NCBI GenBank assembly: GCA_003956705.1 | Contig: QZCP01000623.1 | Coordinates: 97,542-161,541 of the forward strand | DNA from: Brevipalpus yothersi | Taxonomy: Eukaryota; Arthropoda; Arachnida; Trombidiformes; Tenuipalpidae | Length of the DNA: 64,000 bases | Reading direction: 5' to 3' | In this document: piece after piece, positions 25,389 to 40,000 of the stretch | Position numbering within the stretch: the first letter of the stretch is position 1 | Layout: every line of letters starts with the position of its first letter | The notes under the pieces: generated by a model | What the model saw: only the letters and a program-made list of their open reading frames with translations | Database searches by the model: none | Told to the model about the DNA's origin: nothing | Made by a program: the position numbers and the translations under genes

Positions 25389-28300
25389 ATGAACTTTTTC
25401 ACACATTTTGCTCAACAAACTGGACCTTTTCTCTCATTTCCTCTGTTATTTTTAAGAATTTTGATTATAGTTGAGTTTCTTTATTCTTCACCATTCACGT
25501 TGGCTTCAGGTTATAATCAAACTCAATCGCTTGCTCGTGCCTATCAACAGCCTCATTCATTGGGAATCGAACATTTAATTAGCGATCAAAGTGACTTCAT
25601 TCGCGTGAAAAGATTCACCGAAACTTTCAATCAAATTCCGAAAGGTTAGTTGCTTCAGAAGACTCGCTGTCAATTCTTGACGAAACAATTTTATCCCAAA
25701 CTTTTCCACCTACCTTAGTGAGAAAAAGAGTCAAGCGCAACGTTCATCGAGGTCACCATGAAGGTCCACGATTTACAAAATCATTTGGGACTCTTGGAGA
25801 TGAGTCAACCAATATTAATTATTACAATTCTAGTGGTCTTGTGCTAAGGTGTTCAGCTTCTGGTAAACCAAGTCCCACAATTGAGTGGTACTTTGGCAGT
25901 GACAGTGATTATCCTAGAGGTGGAAGTCAAGCCGGTGATATCAATGGTCTAAGATACACACGAGAAGATGGTTCTCTTGTTCTACTACCATTCTCTAGTG
26001 ATCAATATCGGCAAGATGTCCACACAACGGCCTACTGGTGCAAGGCAACCAACACCATTGGTTCAATTATCAGTCCACCTTTTCGAATCAAAGCAGGTTA
26101 GTTGTTTCTTTTCATTACTGTGACACATCATTCGTATACCATGTACATGTATTTGTGAAATAGAAAGCTGACTAGCAAGCCATCACGTTCATCACGAAGT
26201 ATCCAATATCACTTATCACTTATCAAAAGAGCAATCAATAGTTACATATGAAAGTCATCTCTCTATTAATGCTTACACCATACAAATCCTCACCTCTCCG
26301 CATGATATCTGGAAACATCCGTATGGATATTGAACCATTCAGTTGGTGTATGTTCGATAAATGATGACCATGATTCGTCATCTATGATTTCGTGCCAAAC
26401 GTTTTCACATTGTCCAGATGAGCTCGATTCATTTCTTATTGATTCGAATATTCCTCAAACTTGTCGATGAGCTTAGAAGATTATATCAAAAACTCTTTTC
26501 TTCGATGAAATGCCCCTACTCTTAGGACACTCTAGACTAACTAGATTTTACCCTCTTTAATTAAAGTTAATAGAGTGTCACTCCCACATGGTCGATCAAC
26601 TTCCATAGGGGGAGCATTTCTTGAAATTTATCTATTTGATTCTCTCTACTCTCAGCTATGTTTAACTTGTGTATTATGTTGTTTACCTCCTACCTCTCTT
26701 GCTTCGAATACAAAGATGATTATATCTTTGTTACTCTACCTCCTTCTCCTCCTCTCTCTCTCTCTCTTCCTCATCAACTATGAATTTTCCTCAGAACTTT
26801 CCTATTTTCCGTCATCACTGACCAATGGTTAGGGAATAGTCATGAATATAAAGTAGGAGAGAAAGCTTCTGCTGAGCCATGAAATGGAATTAACTGGGAA
26901 GAAACAAGATAATACTTTGCATGCACAGGATGGAGTCCTGCAGTGTGCCAGAAAAAGTATACTCCGGAATCCATGTGGCTCCTAGTGTGGTTTTGAATCA
27001 GATTGAATGAGAGAGAAGCTTGGCTAGAGAAGATTCTCTGGAACGTGAAGAGAGAGAATGAGGCACAGTGAGTAAGTTGGAAATAAGAAAAGGAAGATGA
27101 AAAGATGGAGAATCCAAAATTCTTTATCATAGGATACTCGGAAAATGAAGTCAATTGACCGATAAAATAGAGCTTGGAAGATGCAAAAAATTCTTATGAA
27201 ATCGCATGGGGCATTCAAAGAATACATATATGAAAAAACATTCTCCAGTTATAGTGGGAAAAAAGAGAATATTCCCAGGATTCGGATGATGATAAAATCC
27301 ATTTTGAAAGAAAGTTGGAGAGAGAAAGGAGCTATGAGAAAGAATGGTCATCTGTGGTGGATGTTAAGCAAGTAATCGAAGTAAAATGAAGCGTTTAGGA
27401 GTTGCCCATCTAATCGAAAAGCTGGAGAAATATCTTCGAGAAATAGAATATTAAAGATAGCGATGAATTGTGAATCCAGAGGCTGGAGAGGAGAAAGAAA
27501 AGATGGAAGACAGCTGGCAAGAGGTTGATAGATGAAGGAAATCATATTTCAGATCACGAAGTACCTATTGTCCATGGGATTGGGGGCTCGAAATGAAGAT
27601 GATGATGAAGATGCTGTATGATAGAAAAATTTTCATCATTTTTTGATTGACAGTACATCAGAGTAACATAGATCAGCAAGATCAACAGTTCTATTTTCAG
27701 TACAAAGTTATCACTTTGAATGAAAATAAGATACAAAGAGAATAATTTCGATTAACATTCATCGAGAAGGCTTCTGAACTTAATCTTAGCGGTTGATCGA
27801 TTCCAATTTCTTCTCATTAATCGCTTCCATGTTCTTGGAAGCCCTAAACTTTGCTTTGACATCACTCAAATATATGATTTAGACTACTTTGCATTCGAAA
27901 AGACGACAAGAATATTCGATTGTTAGCGAAAACAAACTCAAATATTGACTAACATCTTATACACCGAGATTCTTTGAATCTCATTATCATGAGGTAAAGC
28001 TTAGTTCTACTTATTCGTGTACAGTGTGAAGGTATATAAACCATTATTTTCTGCTTTGAATACTTCTAGCTTTGCAGAATTATCACAGGATCTTTCTCTG
28101 ACTTTCATGATAAATACATGCAAAAATTTACATTTCGACTGGCAACACGTTTTCACCTTTTTTTGTTGCTTTTTTGACTCGACCATAATGTGAAATGACA
28201 CTCAATCATTCTCAAATTAGTTGAACCAGTGTACTTAATGAAAGCAAATCTCTCTCTCCCTCTCAATTCATCCTGCCTACTATCTAATCGAGTTACAGAC

Positions 28301-29200
28301 TCATTGAGAGAGAGAAACGAGAAAAAAATATCTCACTTCATGAACAAGTCAGATAAATCCATCCATTGATCTGATCTTACAAATTACAAACTCTTTTTCC
28401 CATCTAAACTCACTGGTTTGTCTCCCATCTGTTTCATTTCACCCTTCACAGTGAAATTCATTCACAATTCGATATAGTGCAAAACAATTTGAGACTCCAT
28501 CAGACTCCATCAGTTGAAAAAGGAGTGATGTTTTTTTGAAAAACAAAATGAATCAAATTATTAGACGTATGTTTCTACTTAAACAATGTCTCTTTCTTTT
28601 TGGCATCTTTGAAATGGAAGATAAAAGTATGTTTTCGAGTGAAAACCTCCCCATTCTTGAATGATAGATTTATTGAGTAGAGATAATGGAAATGAAAATT
28701 GTGCCCAACAGCATTCAAGGCAATAAGAGCCACATCATCAAGTTCTTCCACCAACATTCTTTGCCTTGATCGGGAATTTATGATGCATGAGACAGCAATC
28801 AATTCTGACAAGGAATCTCTCTCTCTCCCTATGCCACCGATAAAAGTTCATACGGTTCCGTGATCTTGAGCTTGATATAATTTTTGTGTATGTGCTCCCT
28901 TGTTGTGGTCCAGGTCACCGGATGTTGATGAAAAGATTTTCGATGGGAAATTCTGGCCATGCAAGATGATCTCTTCGCTCATCTTCTTTCATCATAATCT
29001 CTCTCTCTCTCCACTCTTGATACCATCGATTATCTGGATTCCCATTGACTGGTCTTTCTCTTCTCCTGAGCGGGAACCTTTTCTTGGCAATCCTTTTCTC
29101 TCATGGCCATGGAATTCTCTGAATTTCTTCGGGACTCAACTGGATAGAGAATATGTGTGTTCTCAACTTGGTGAAAGAAAGCAACCACCGGAAAGGAAAG

Positions 29201-29232
<32 letters not shown>

Positions 29233-30315
29233 GAAAAAATGAACAGAAACTTTGGGTCAAGAAAGAAAATGTCGACAAAGGAAACGAATATTGCTCCTTA
29301 TTTTGGTCTATCGATTGCGTCATTAATCATTTTTTCTTTGGTCGAATTTGATGAAGTGAGCCTAGTATTTGGTCTCTTTCTCTTTTTCTCTCTCTCTCCT
29401 CTTCACCCTCTGGTTCACAGTTCATGGCCCTTCATTTGACCTGGCTTGATTCATTTTTCTCATTCTTTTCCCACAACTTCCTGGCTGATTGAGAGTAGGG
29501 AAAGAATAAAAATTTTGTTCGAGAATGTCATTACTAATCAGCAAAGATAATCAATTCTGAGAGAAGTATTGGACCAGAATAAATACATTCTCTTCCATCG
29601 AATTTGAATAAGTTAGAAACAACATTGGTATCTCTCTTAGAGTAACTTAAGGAATTTTTTCCCCTCCATCTCCACTTCTCATCTACATCTGATTCATTAT
29701 ATTCTCGGTCTTGAGAACTCTTCATTCTCATCATCGTCAGAATGATTTCTCAATCAGTCTCATGAGAAACCTCTCAACATTTCAACCATCTTGTCTCAAT
29801 CAATCTTCCCTTCGGCTGTGAATTCAATCCTCTTCCATGCCAACGGAATGTTTGCTGGCATCAAGTGATTAAAGGTGAGTAGAGAGAAAAAACTCTAGGA
29901 AAAGATCCTTTCCATCTCTTTCTCACTCTCCATGCCTACCTTCATATGGTAGTGAGTATGAGAAATGATTAGATATGACAAAAGTCTGCAACTGGATCTA
30001 CTCGACCGGCACATCTTATTATCATCTTGCTAAGCTCACGTACAAGTGCGATGGCAAAAGTAGCGAGAAGAACATGTCTTTTTGGTGAGAATGTTTGTTG
30101 GTGCAATGTGTTGTTACATGAAGCGATGTGAACAGTGTTGCCAATGATTTTCGTAGTGAAGGAATTCAATTTGCTACCAAATTGACTTACTTGACGATAC
30201 ATTTTGTGACTTGTGAATCTTAATTTCCCAGTAGTAAACTAACGCTAGAAGGGAAAGGGAAACGGAAAAGAGACCAAGACGGAGTGAGCTTGCCAGATGA
30301 AGATTGCAATTGAGT

Positions 30316-30369
<54 letters not shown>

Positions 30370-31564
30370 ATGATGAAAGATGAAGTGAAGCTCAAAGTTT
30401 CCTGGATGAACACAAGTTTGTTTTGAGGAAAAACATATAGAGGTATACTGAAAATTCTGGACACTATTTGGGGAAATATTTTTCGTATACAATTGCTGAT
30501 GGAATAGCAATTCTGTGGAGTCAAGAAAGTTTCACACAAATATTACTTCTAGCTTAGCATTCTTTGTTTTCCCTTTCTTTCCTTCTTCCTCATCACTTTC
30601 ATCCGCTCATCTTCATCCCATTACTTTCTTGCACTTTTTCTTGATGACGCTTGAGAATTGAGCGTGTTGATCGAATTGGTTTACTCACCTTATATCACTT
30701 GTCAACACACTATCTTATACACCTCGATTTGGTGATGAAATAGTCACTGGAGAACGGAAACCCATGAATATCATCAGTCTCATTATCTGATCTATCCCTA
30801 CTGGTTGAACTAAATGCAATTAATTCCAAATGTGGTCCCACACGGTGATATCAATAGAGTTGGAGGGAAAGCTGACATTTTGTTTAGCTCTCGTAACATG
30901 TTTTGTCACTTTAATATGTATTCTTCTCCAGTTACGGAGACGCATAAGATTGTTTCGAGAAGTAAATATGGATATTACAACTGCTCACCAGTAATCTGTA
31001 TGAATCTCATTTTCAGACTGACAAAGTTTATTCTCAAGATTCGGCATTAATTATCAGTCTCAATATGCTAATAATCTTTATCTTGTGTTGATTCAATCCT
31101 ACTTCACTTAACTTATTGACCCATTCCTTTGAGTATCTGGGTGCATACATCTACTGTACTCTCAAATATAGAGGAAATGGTAAGAAGTAGCCAATGTATA
31201 TATGAATCATGTAAATTGCATGGAGGCTCAGTAATGGAAAATGACACGAAATTACTTGGGATGGAAGGTTCTCTTGGAGAAGATTTCCTTTGGAAAAGAA
31301 AGAAAGAGAGAATAGTGGTTATGCACGAGGCGAAAATACGGAAGGGTAACATATTCTCGGCTTATCTTATTAGTTTTCCCTGACTTTTCTATTCAAAGAA
31401 GCTGAAGAAAGAGCGATGCTAGATTGATTAATGTAGTGTAATTCATGCAAATAAGTCACCCGAAGTAATCCAACTTACACCAAGGCATACTGTTTATACC
31501 TACTGTGATGCTTTATGAGAATACTAAGTGAAATATTTCGTCTGCTAACAGTTATGATTCATAA

Positions 31565-31639
<75 letters not shown>

Positions 31640-33935
31640 CTTACTTTCTTTCTAGCCCGCGCTCTTTCACACTTAAAATCGGCTGCTAATATTTTCTAGC
31701 GTTTCCCTTGACGCTAAAATGATTCATGATTGTACTCTAGAAGAGTTGCAAAGGAGAATAACTTTTCGTCATCTCTTCAAATGAGGATAAGAAACTTGTG
31801 CACTAGAATAATGGAAAATTACTTGTGACTTTTTCCTTATCAAAATGACTAGTGGTTTGAATCTGCGCATATCTTGATATTCGATAAAAATTTTGGGAAT
31901 GATTGAGATAGAAGTTTTTTGTTTCACTCGATTTTGATTTTTGATGAGAAATTTGAGAATTCATCAATGTTAAACCTCAAAATGGATTTGACATTGCTGT
32001 AGAACGAATTCATAATACAAAATTAAAATGACTTCCAAAAATTTTCTCTACCAATATTCCACTGAAACAAATCCTCCAAATTCCGGGCCAAAATATTCTG
32101 CTGCTTATACTCGAATACTATGAATGACCGTTATAGAAGAAAGGAAAAAGAATATGAAAAGTGATTCCCTTGTGACTATCAAGTGTCCACAGATTCGAAT
32201 GATGGCAAAATGTTATTTTTCTCTACAACGCAATTCTTTCCATTGGGTAACTAATATTGAGGAATATGAGAATTTGAGCATTCAGTTGTTGTCTATCTCA
32301 TGGGTACATCTTCTCTTGCAATTATATCTCCACGAATTCATTAACTTTCCCTGATATTCCTCACAGTGAAACCAGATATTTTAATAATATGGTAGTTTGT
32401 AGGCGAATATCCGTTGATCTTTGTTGAGATAGTCCCAAGATTGTGGATAAATAACATTTTCTCGGGAGGCATAGAGAATAACAAACGAGTATCCAAGAGA
32501 AACTAAAGCCCAAAGATTGCCCTCAGTTGGTATCCATCGACCTCATCTGTTAACCTTTAACAAACCTCATCATCATACAAGATAAGGAGAATTCATATTC
32601 TTGTAACATGCTGATGGTTGTGGAATATCAAAGCTTGCAATGATCATGGGTAAGCGTTCAGAGAATGGAGTTGGATTGACAGGAAACAGTATTCTCTTAT
32701 GCCCATACAATGCGATGGCTACAAATCGAGGTCTACATTATCATCGGAATTGTATTCAATAGGTCCATATGAGCATTGGTCGAATATTCTGAGATCATCA
32801 GATAGGATAAAAAGAAACAGGCACAACAACCACTACCACTGCTACTATTATTCTTTCCATGCTACTTTCTCATACTTTGCTAGGCATAGTAATTTCTTTA
32901 CCCACTTGTCTAACCTTTTTGGCCTGTCGAATTTGATTCGACAAACGCTACCTCACATTGATTTACCAAGAATCCTTCAAACATTCTAGCAGCATAAAGT
33001 AGGGTATTTATTGGCCCTATGCTGATAAATTCATTTGCATACTGTTGTATATGCTAGCCATCCATCTATCGATACAAAAGTATTCTGAAGAGATAGAGAC
33101 CAAAAGAGAAGTGCTTCAAGTGAATCGAGTGAAAATAATGGATACCGTTTCTCCAGGAAAAAGACTCGATCACCAATATACTCAAATCATCTTAAACATA
33201 TAAATGCCAATGATCAGTCAGTTTGTGGTGAACTTGAGTTACTTTGGAGATGAGATAGAGAGAGAGAGAGCGAACATATTTTTGTAGACTATATAACGAT
33301 AACGATTGTCATTTTGCTTTTCGTGCATCGCTCAGGCAAATACTTATTCATGAGTTGGAAGCATGGTGAAAGCGAAATGGATGAAGAACATGGAAAATAT
33401 CCTGGAATCGGTATAAATATAGTTGAAGCTTCTCTATAAGATCTCAAGCTGGCAAATCGTTTCATCAGTACAAACCTTCACCGCTCTGTGTAAGGCTTGA
33501 TCTAGATGCTTGTCAATCAAGCATCCCAAATGATTCCATCTTTTACTCTTCTTCTACTGTCTATATTTTTGCTGCTCTTCTACAGATGATGTGAGAGTGA
33601 TTTTCTCACATGAATTGATATCTGAACAGAACAGAATCCATCATAATCGCTGAGAAGGGGTCACAAGATAATTTAAACCACGAAGAATAGGAAATCCCGA
33701 ATTCTCTTTACAGAAGATGGAACGAAAGCATGGGAAGAAAAACAGCACGATACGACTCGAGACTTGCTCTCCAATGCTAGTGAACGAGTTGATTCAGTCC
33801 TGCTCTTAATAATCCCCATCAATCTACTAGAAAGACATTTTTGAGAGCCCTTCTGAGAGAAGAAAATTTCAAGTCATGAAACTCGCATGGATCTAATCAC
33901 ATTCCATTCTCAGTTCACGTTCATTTAATCGAAAG

Positions 33936-34015
<80 letters not shown>

Positions 34016-37000
34016 AAAGAGCAAATTTCATACACTGAGCATGTAGAAAAATTTTTTCAAGTTTTTCACTCTCTCACAAAAATGATATATTCTCAGTTTT
34101 GAGAGCTTCCTTCTCTCCGATTTCTGGATACAATAGGGTCACTCTAGTTTGAAATTCGAGAAAAAATGATATCATCAAGGTTATGAAATGTTAACCAGAC
34201 GCTCCGATAAAGGAAATGGAAAGTGAGAAAATGGATAAAAAAAGGCTCAATTCGATATCCCATCAAATCATTCAACGATGAATCAATGATCGAGATCGTG
34301 CAGTTTGGATGAGAACATCCTGTGAGAAGATTCTTTTCGGAAATTATTATTCGCAGTTTGAATTTAATGCTCATTAAAGAATGTTCTCCTTCGATTTCAG
34401 ATGGCTGAGAGTTATATCTTTGATTCAATTTTGACTTGTAAAAAATATTCTTAAAAATAGAAATAGAAATTATCTGAATTTTATTCAGTATCCTAGAACT
34501 TTGTTCTCTAGATTTCTTATTTTTCTTTTTTCATCAGCCTTAAAGAGGAACACTTTCGAAAAAGAAGAAAAAGTATCTGAGAGATTTGAGCATTGAAATC
34601 ATTTTCAAACAGTATGATAACTGCTTTCATAAGAAAGTGATGTTCTCCTGCTTACAAAATGTCTTCGCAAATGATAAAAGAAGATTTGAATCTATTCCAA
34701 CAAGATATCACATATTTACGCTCACTTGTCATGCATAAGTTGAGTTTAAACTATGCCAATGAAATTTGTCAAGCAGCATTCCTTAGAACTCTATTTTACA
34801 TGAACTCAGTTGCTTATTCCTTTGGCATTCTCTGATGATACTGATCGCTTAATCTAAGGTAATTTAAATTCTCAACTTGAACAAATCTTTTGGTGCAATT
34901 TTGTTATTTCTTTCTTCCATTTCACTCATTGAACAAAGATTCTAACTTGACTGAATACACATTTTCATATACGTGTATATCAACCCCATTTAGCTTCCAA
35001 TACTCATGCAGGTGATTGCAAGCACTCTATCTCATAGTAAATTCAAGTCTTCATCCATCTCTATTCCTCTTTTCCCCATTAATGACCATTTATCAAGAAC
35101 AATTACTATCTGGAGGTCAGTTACAATTAGTTGGTCATCTTGAGTCGAGGAGAGAGAGAGGGAAGAAGTGTTTGATCAATGTGTGTAGAGGTTCAGCATT
35201 GATGTGGAACAATCGGCAAGTGAAGCGAGTAAACTAAGCATCCAAAAAGTGATCAGCATCCATGGTGGATAGAATGAAGTTAGTTCAAGGAAGCAAGAAA
35301 ACCACCGATTGGCTAATTCAGACTGATACCAGCGATGTACTAGGAAGTTTAGGGAGCCTCAAATGGACTCTGAATAAGAATAGTAGCTATAAACGATGCT
35401 CCAATCGACATCAAAAGTTAATGATTGGGCTCACCAACCAATAGTTATTTGCTAAGAAGTTTTACTTTCTTCTGTGGTCACTGTTTACCGGGCATCATTC
35501 TTGTTCCAAGTGACTACATGATTTTTTCTGCTCTTCCACCAAGCACATCCACAAACACAAGCATTTTTCTTCAACTAAGATACTTCATCTCCTTGTATTC
35601 CTCCTTGTTGTTCTCCATTCCCTTCTTGGATTTCTATCTCTCTCCCTTCTGGAGTCCAAGTGAAGAAAAGTATGAAAGAGAAAGAATATTGGAAGAAAGT
35701 GAAGAGAATGCTCAATTGACAGGCCATAGAGTAGAAGAGAGGGGAATAGAAGGTAAGTGGCATTCTTCAGAGCATTGATTATACAGCAACTTGAACGCTT
35801 CTTCTTTTTCTCTGGAGCCTTGCATCAACTGTACCGATAATTACGCCTCTATTATCGATGAAATAGGGAATTCGCAAGGCAAGCTCCAAGAATCCACAAG
35901 AAACCCATCATTCATGAGCCAACCATTTGGTCAAGATCACCACATTCGACAGTGAATTCTAACACAATTCTCGATTCGTCTACCTGTAGTCTTTTTGCTG
36001 TAACTTAACAGTTCATTTCAAGTCAATCATCCATCAATTCGGAAGAATGGAAGCTTTTACTCTCCTTTTTTACGGTTTCCAGAGAATTCTCTCCAGCTCA
36101 TCGTTTATCCAGTGATGAATTTATTCCAAAAATTATCATGAGATATGAAAAACTGATGAAACTTTTTCCAAGACCATCTCTGTAGAAACTTCAACTGAGA
36201 ATGTTTCCAGTATGAATTTATGATGATTCTGAGGAAATTGATTCCAAGCAGCAAAGGTGGAAATGGCTGAAATGATGGTTGTATATGAACAGTTAGGAAA
36301 AAGCAATGTGAAAGATACATATAAAAAGGATATGGGAAACATTGAGACTTTGCCTAATTAAATCCATGGTTATATTTGCAATCGTGATTACTTTAACCAT
36401 TTAGCAAATTAAATGAGCGAAAAAACTCATTGAGCTGAATAACGGGGAAGCATAACGCAGCAAGAGGGATGCTGCGGGATGAAGATGAGCTTGAAGTGGG
36501 ATGGAAATCGGTTAAGTGATGGGAAGAGATGAAGATGCGAATGAGTATAATGGCAGATGATTAAGGAATAGTCTTGAATCTAGCAATCAGTTCGCCTTCA
36601 TCTGGCCCTCTCATTTTGCTCAACGTGTTGTTCAATCAACTTGCTCACTTTTGGGTGCCAAATGATGTGCAAGAGACTTACAGGAAAGAGAAAGAAGAAA
36701 AGAAGGAAAGAAGATGGAATGTTCTAGGTTATATGTTTCTAGCAGAATTTTGCATGGTAACAAATTCTGAAGAAGCCATGGAGAAGAAGAAGATTGAAAA
36801 CAAGAGTAGAAAGCCGATCCATTGCTTTGCCTTACTTTCAATATATAACAGTGTCTGTGTGTATATATCTGCATTCTAGACGCAAAGTTGATTTCTTGCT
36901 AGTCACATTCAATTCATTTCCCATGTAATTAAAGTAAGTGAATACCATGCTTGATCATAGTGATTGCTCGTCAAATCGACTCGTTTTGTTCGAATTCAGG

Positions 37001-40000
37001 TTTGCATGATGATGATTTCAGTGGATAGGCTTCCTGGAAGTTCTAGGGCTCGGAGCGATTGTAGTATCTGTTATTCCCCAGAAAAAGCACAAGAATTTGT
37101 ATAATTCCTGATGGATTCCCTGGAATACAACCTCTCGAGAAGAGATCTCAGCTACATCGAATCGTAAGATGTGTATATTTAATGGTCGCACACTTTTTTA
37201 CGAGAAAAAACAAAGCAAAAGTCATAAATATACAATTAGTAATCGTCCATGTATAATCCAATTTTTGGCACTTTGGGAGTGTTATTCACCTCATCAAAAC
37301 AAGCTATTTTCTTTGTCTTTTCAAAATGTGCGTGAAAAATCACACTCGTTGAACAATTTTTCCAGCACAGAACTTCCTATCTATTCACAAGCTTGAGAGA
37401 ATTCAATATTTGAGCAATTTCTTGGGCCTTCACAACTATCTAGCCTGCTTTCAAGCCACATTTTTTGGGTGATTTCATCCAAATTCTTCACATTTTTTCT
37501 TATTTCTACTCCATTGCCTCAGAACATCAGCTTATTCTTTCAAGATGCTTCCTCGAAAGATTGTCCTCTCAGAATTGGTAGTTTTTTCCAGAAGAAAACT
37601 TTGTCTCAATAGCAATTTCTATTCATTCGAACATTTCTTCTATCTTTTACACATGTCTTAGAACTTTCAAGTTTGACACTCACAGATTTAAAACACTATG
37701 TTCACGTCTTTTCAAACATTCAGTTTGGTATAAAATGAGCTTGACTTAGATGTTTTATGAAATTATCAATTACATGACTTTAATAACTCTAATATGAGAT
37801 GTTTTTGGAAATAAAGAGCAGAGCAAATATGTGTATTCAGTTATTTGAATCTTTCAGCAAGTCATATCAAAGGTTTTGAAGGCATTCATTCAGAGTAGAT
37901 GAGATTCATCGAGCGAGAATGTAAGGCAAACAGGCGTAACTATTCTTCCAGATCTTCTTTCTTATTACAAATTTATTCAATGTATATTTTCCTTCAAGAA
38001 AATTGAAGAGCAAAAGATATACTTGCCCTATTCTCGGACCGAGATCCATGAATAGAGGATTCATTTATTCACAATTTTTTCATCAATATTAACTCTTTGT
38101 GCTCAATGATTGAATTACTACCCTTGACTTGTTGAGTCCCATGTTTTATACTGGCAATACATGTATTTGTGTGCCAGGATTGAATTCTATCTCGAGATTC
38201 ATGAGAACGGAGAGAAACTTTCTGGAGAGAAAGCAAACATCTTCAATCAATCTGAGGAACTATGAAGAGAATCAAAATACTGTTAATTCATGAGGCACTC
38301 AACCACTGAGATTACATTGAATATCATATATGCAGTGGGAGCATTAAAATCGAGTTGGATTCAATTATTTCACCCATCTAGAATGGAAGTTTGCATTCAG
38401 AATGGAGGGCAGAATACTCCCAAGAGCTCTATGAATATTAAGACCAGTAAATGGGCAAAATGATTAATTAGATTATTGTCGGTGGCAAGCAATGTTGTCA
38501 AGATGGAACTCATCTGGATCATCGATTTTTACAATTAGGGATGAAAATTAATATCCATTACAGTATATTGATGATGAGAAAGTTTTTTTATGAATTTTTA
38601 TAACCGTATAAAGAATCGTATGTCTCAGACAATTAGAAACTCAATAAATGAGGAAAGCTACTGATAGTTTTTTAAACGCATACCTTCAATAAGTTATCTC
38701 ATCCCATTAGGAGGCAATTGAAATTCTTTTTCGAATGTTGGACATAACCCATAACCTATTTGAACTCCATTTAGATCGAAGTTAGTCTTCGAGTCCAGCA
38801 GCTTATTTCCTGAATTCTGATTGATATCACTTATTGCCAGAGACTGCGATCCCATGAAGAAGAGGAAGAAAAAGTAGTCCCATGATCAGAATAGCCACGT
38901 CAATGGAAAAACGTTCTCATTTGTAGCCTCTTCTGTTCCTAAGCCGATTATCTCATTACGCTGTGATGCTCTATGCTTCCTATCTTTTCTCATTTCACAT
39001 CTATTCCCTCTTCTTATTTTTCCTTTTCTTCTTCCCGGACAGTGACAAAGCAAAACTACTCTCTTCAGAGTTCAGATGAGTTTACCATGATTGGAAACGC
39101 TGCTTTGATGACCTGCTCGGTTCCCGCTGCAGTTCGAGATATGGTTCGAGTTGTTTATTGGCAACGAAGCGATGGATCCATCATTACGTCGGATTCTCGA
39201 ACCTCAGCATCCGGTGAGTAAATAATCGACCCCTAATACTTGAAGATAAATTCTGAATGTTCAAATGAAATGAAAGAGTTTATTCACTGTCAGATTGGAA
39301 TAAGAGGCTCATAAGAAGTTGATGTTTTCTATCTGAAAGGAAGCGTTTATTGCTATATGTTGTTTCATGTATGAGATGAACACATTAGTAGAGAGACAAT
39401 ACCTCGGATTAATTGTAGTAAAAATATTGAACAATCATGATCAATAATTGGTGTTCAGAGCTATTTTAATGATCGATGAGTTGGAAAAGTGATTTAATCG
39501 GGGAAGTTTGACAGAATGGTTTTTATACATATTGAAAACTTATGGAGTGCACTAAACGACTTCAAGAACTGATCTACCGTTGAGGTACACTCAACTCTCT
39601 GAAAATCTGAGGAGAATACTTCATAAAAATCGAATAAATGTTATTGTTTACTGTTATAATGGTCGTACAAATGTTCCAAAGCTCATAAATAATGCTACAT
39701 AATTGTCTCTTGTATGACTGGAGGTATAATGTATTCGCATACATGGTCAAAATAATATTATTTCTACAGACTTGTGAATAATTCATCTTTCTTTTCACCA
39801 TCTTACATAAATCGATTGAATTTTCCAATAGCTCTCTCTACTCTTAGAACTTTGTGAGTATTCTCACATACTTTCTCAACAAATAGTTTTGATGATCATC
39901 AATCCTTTGATCTTTGTTCCCTTTTCTTCCAGTACTTCTTCATTTTACTCAGGCTTGATGAATTTTTTTATTCTCTTAATTAATAAACGGCAGTTTACAG

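Larger units (their letters stand above)
26097..39042 (+). other. 12.9-kb intron of the Dscam-like gene between Ig1 and Ig2 exons
   Basis: AT-rich with three long GA/CT tracts (30319-30367, 31569-31635, 33939-34012) and GAAA runs near 29197-29231. None of the longer plus-strand frames carries the cysteine and spacing pattern of an Ig half-domain, so I see no mutually exclusive Ig2 cassette array. A minus-strand frame at 28575-28811 is protein-like but unassigned. Confidence 0.6.

Noticed and set aside
28575..28811. Minus-strand frame with protein-like composition (EELDDVALIALNAVG)
   Set aside because: No ATG start, no recognised family, lies deep in an intron; kept only as a note.
28900..29439. 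179-codon plus-strand frame in the large Dscam intron
   Set aside because: Mostly low-complexity purine/pyrimidine runs; no Ig cysteine pattern.
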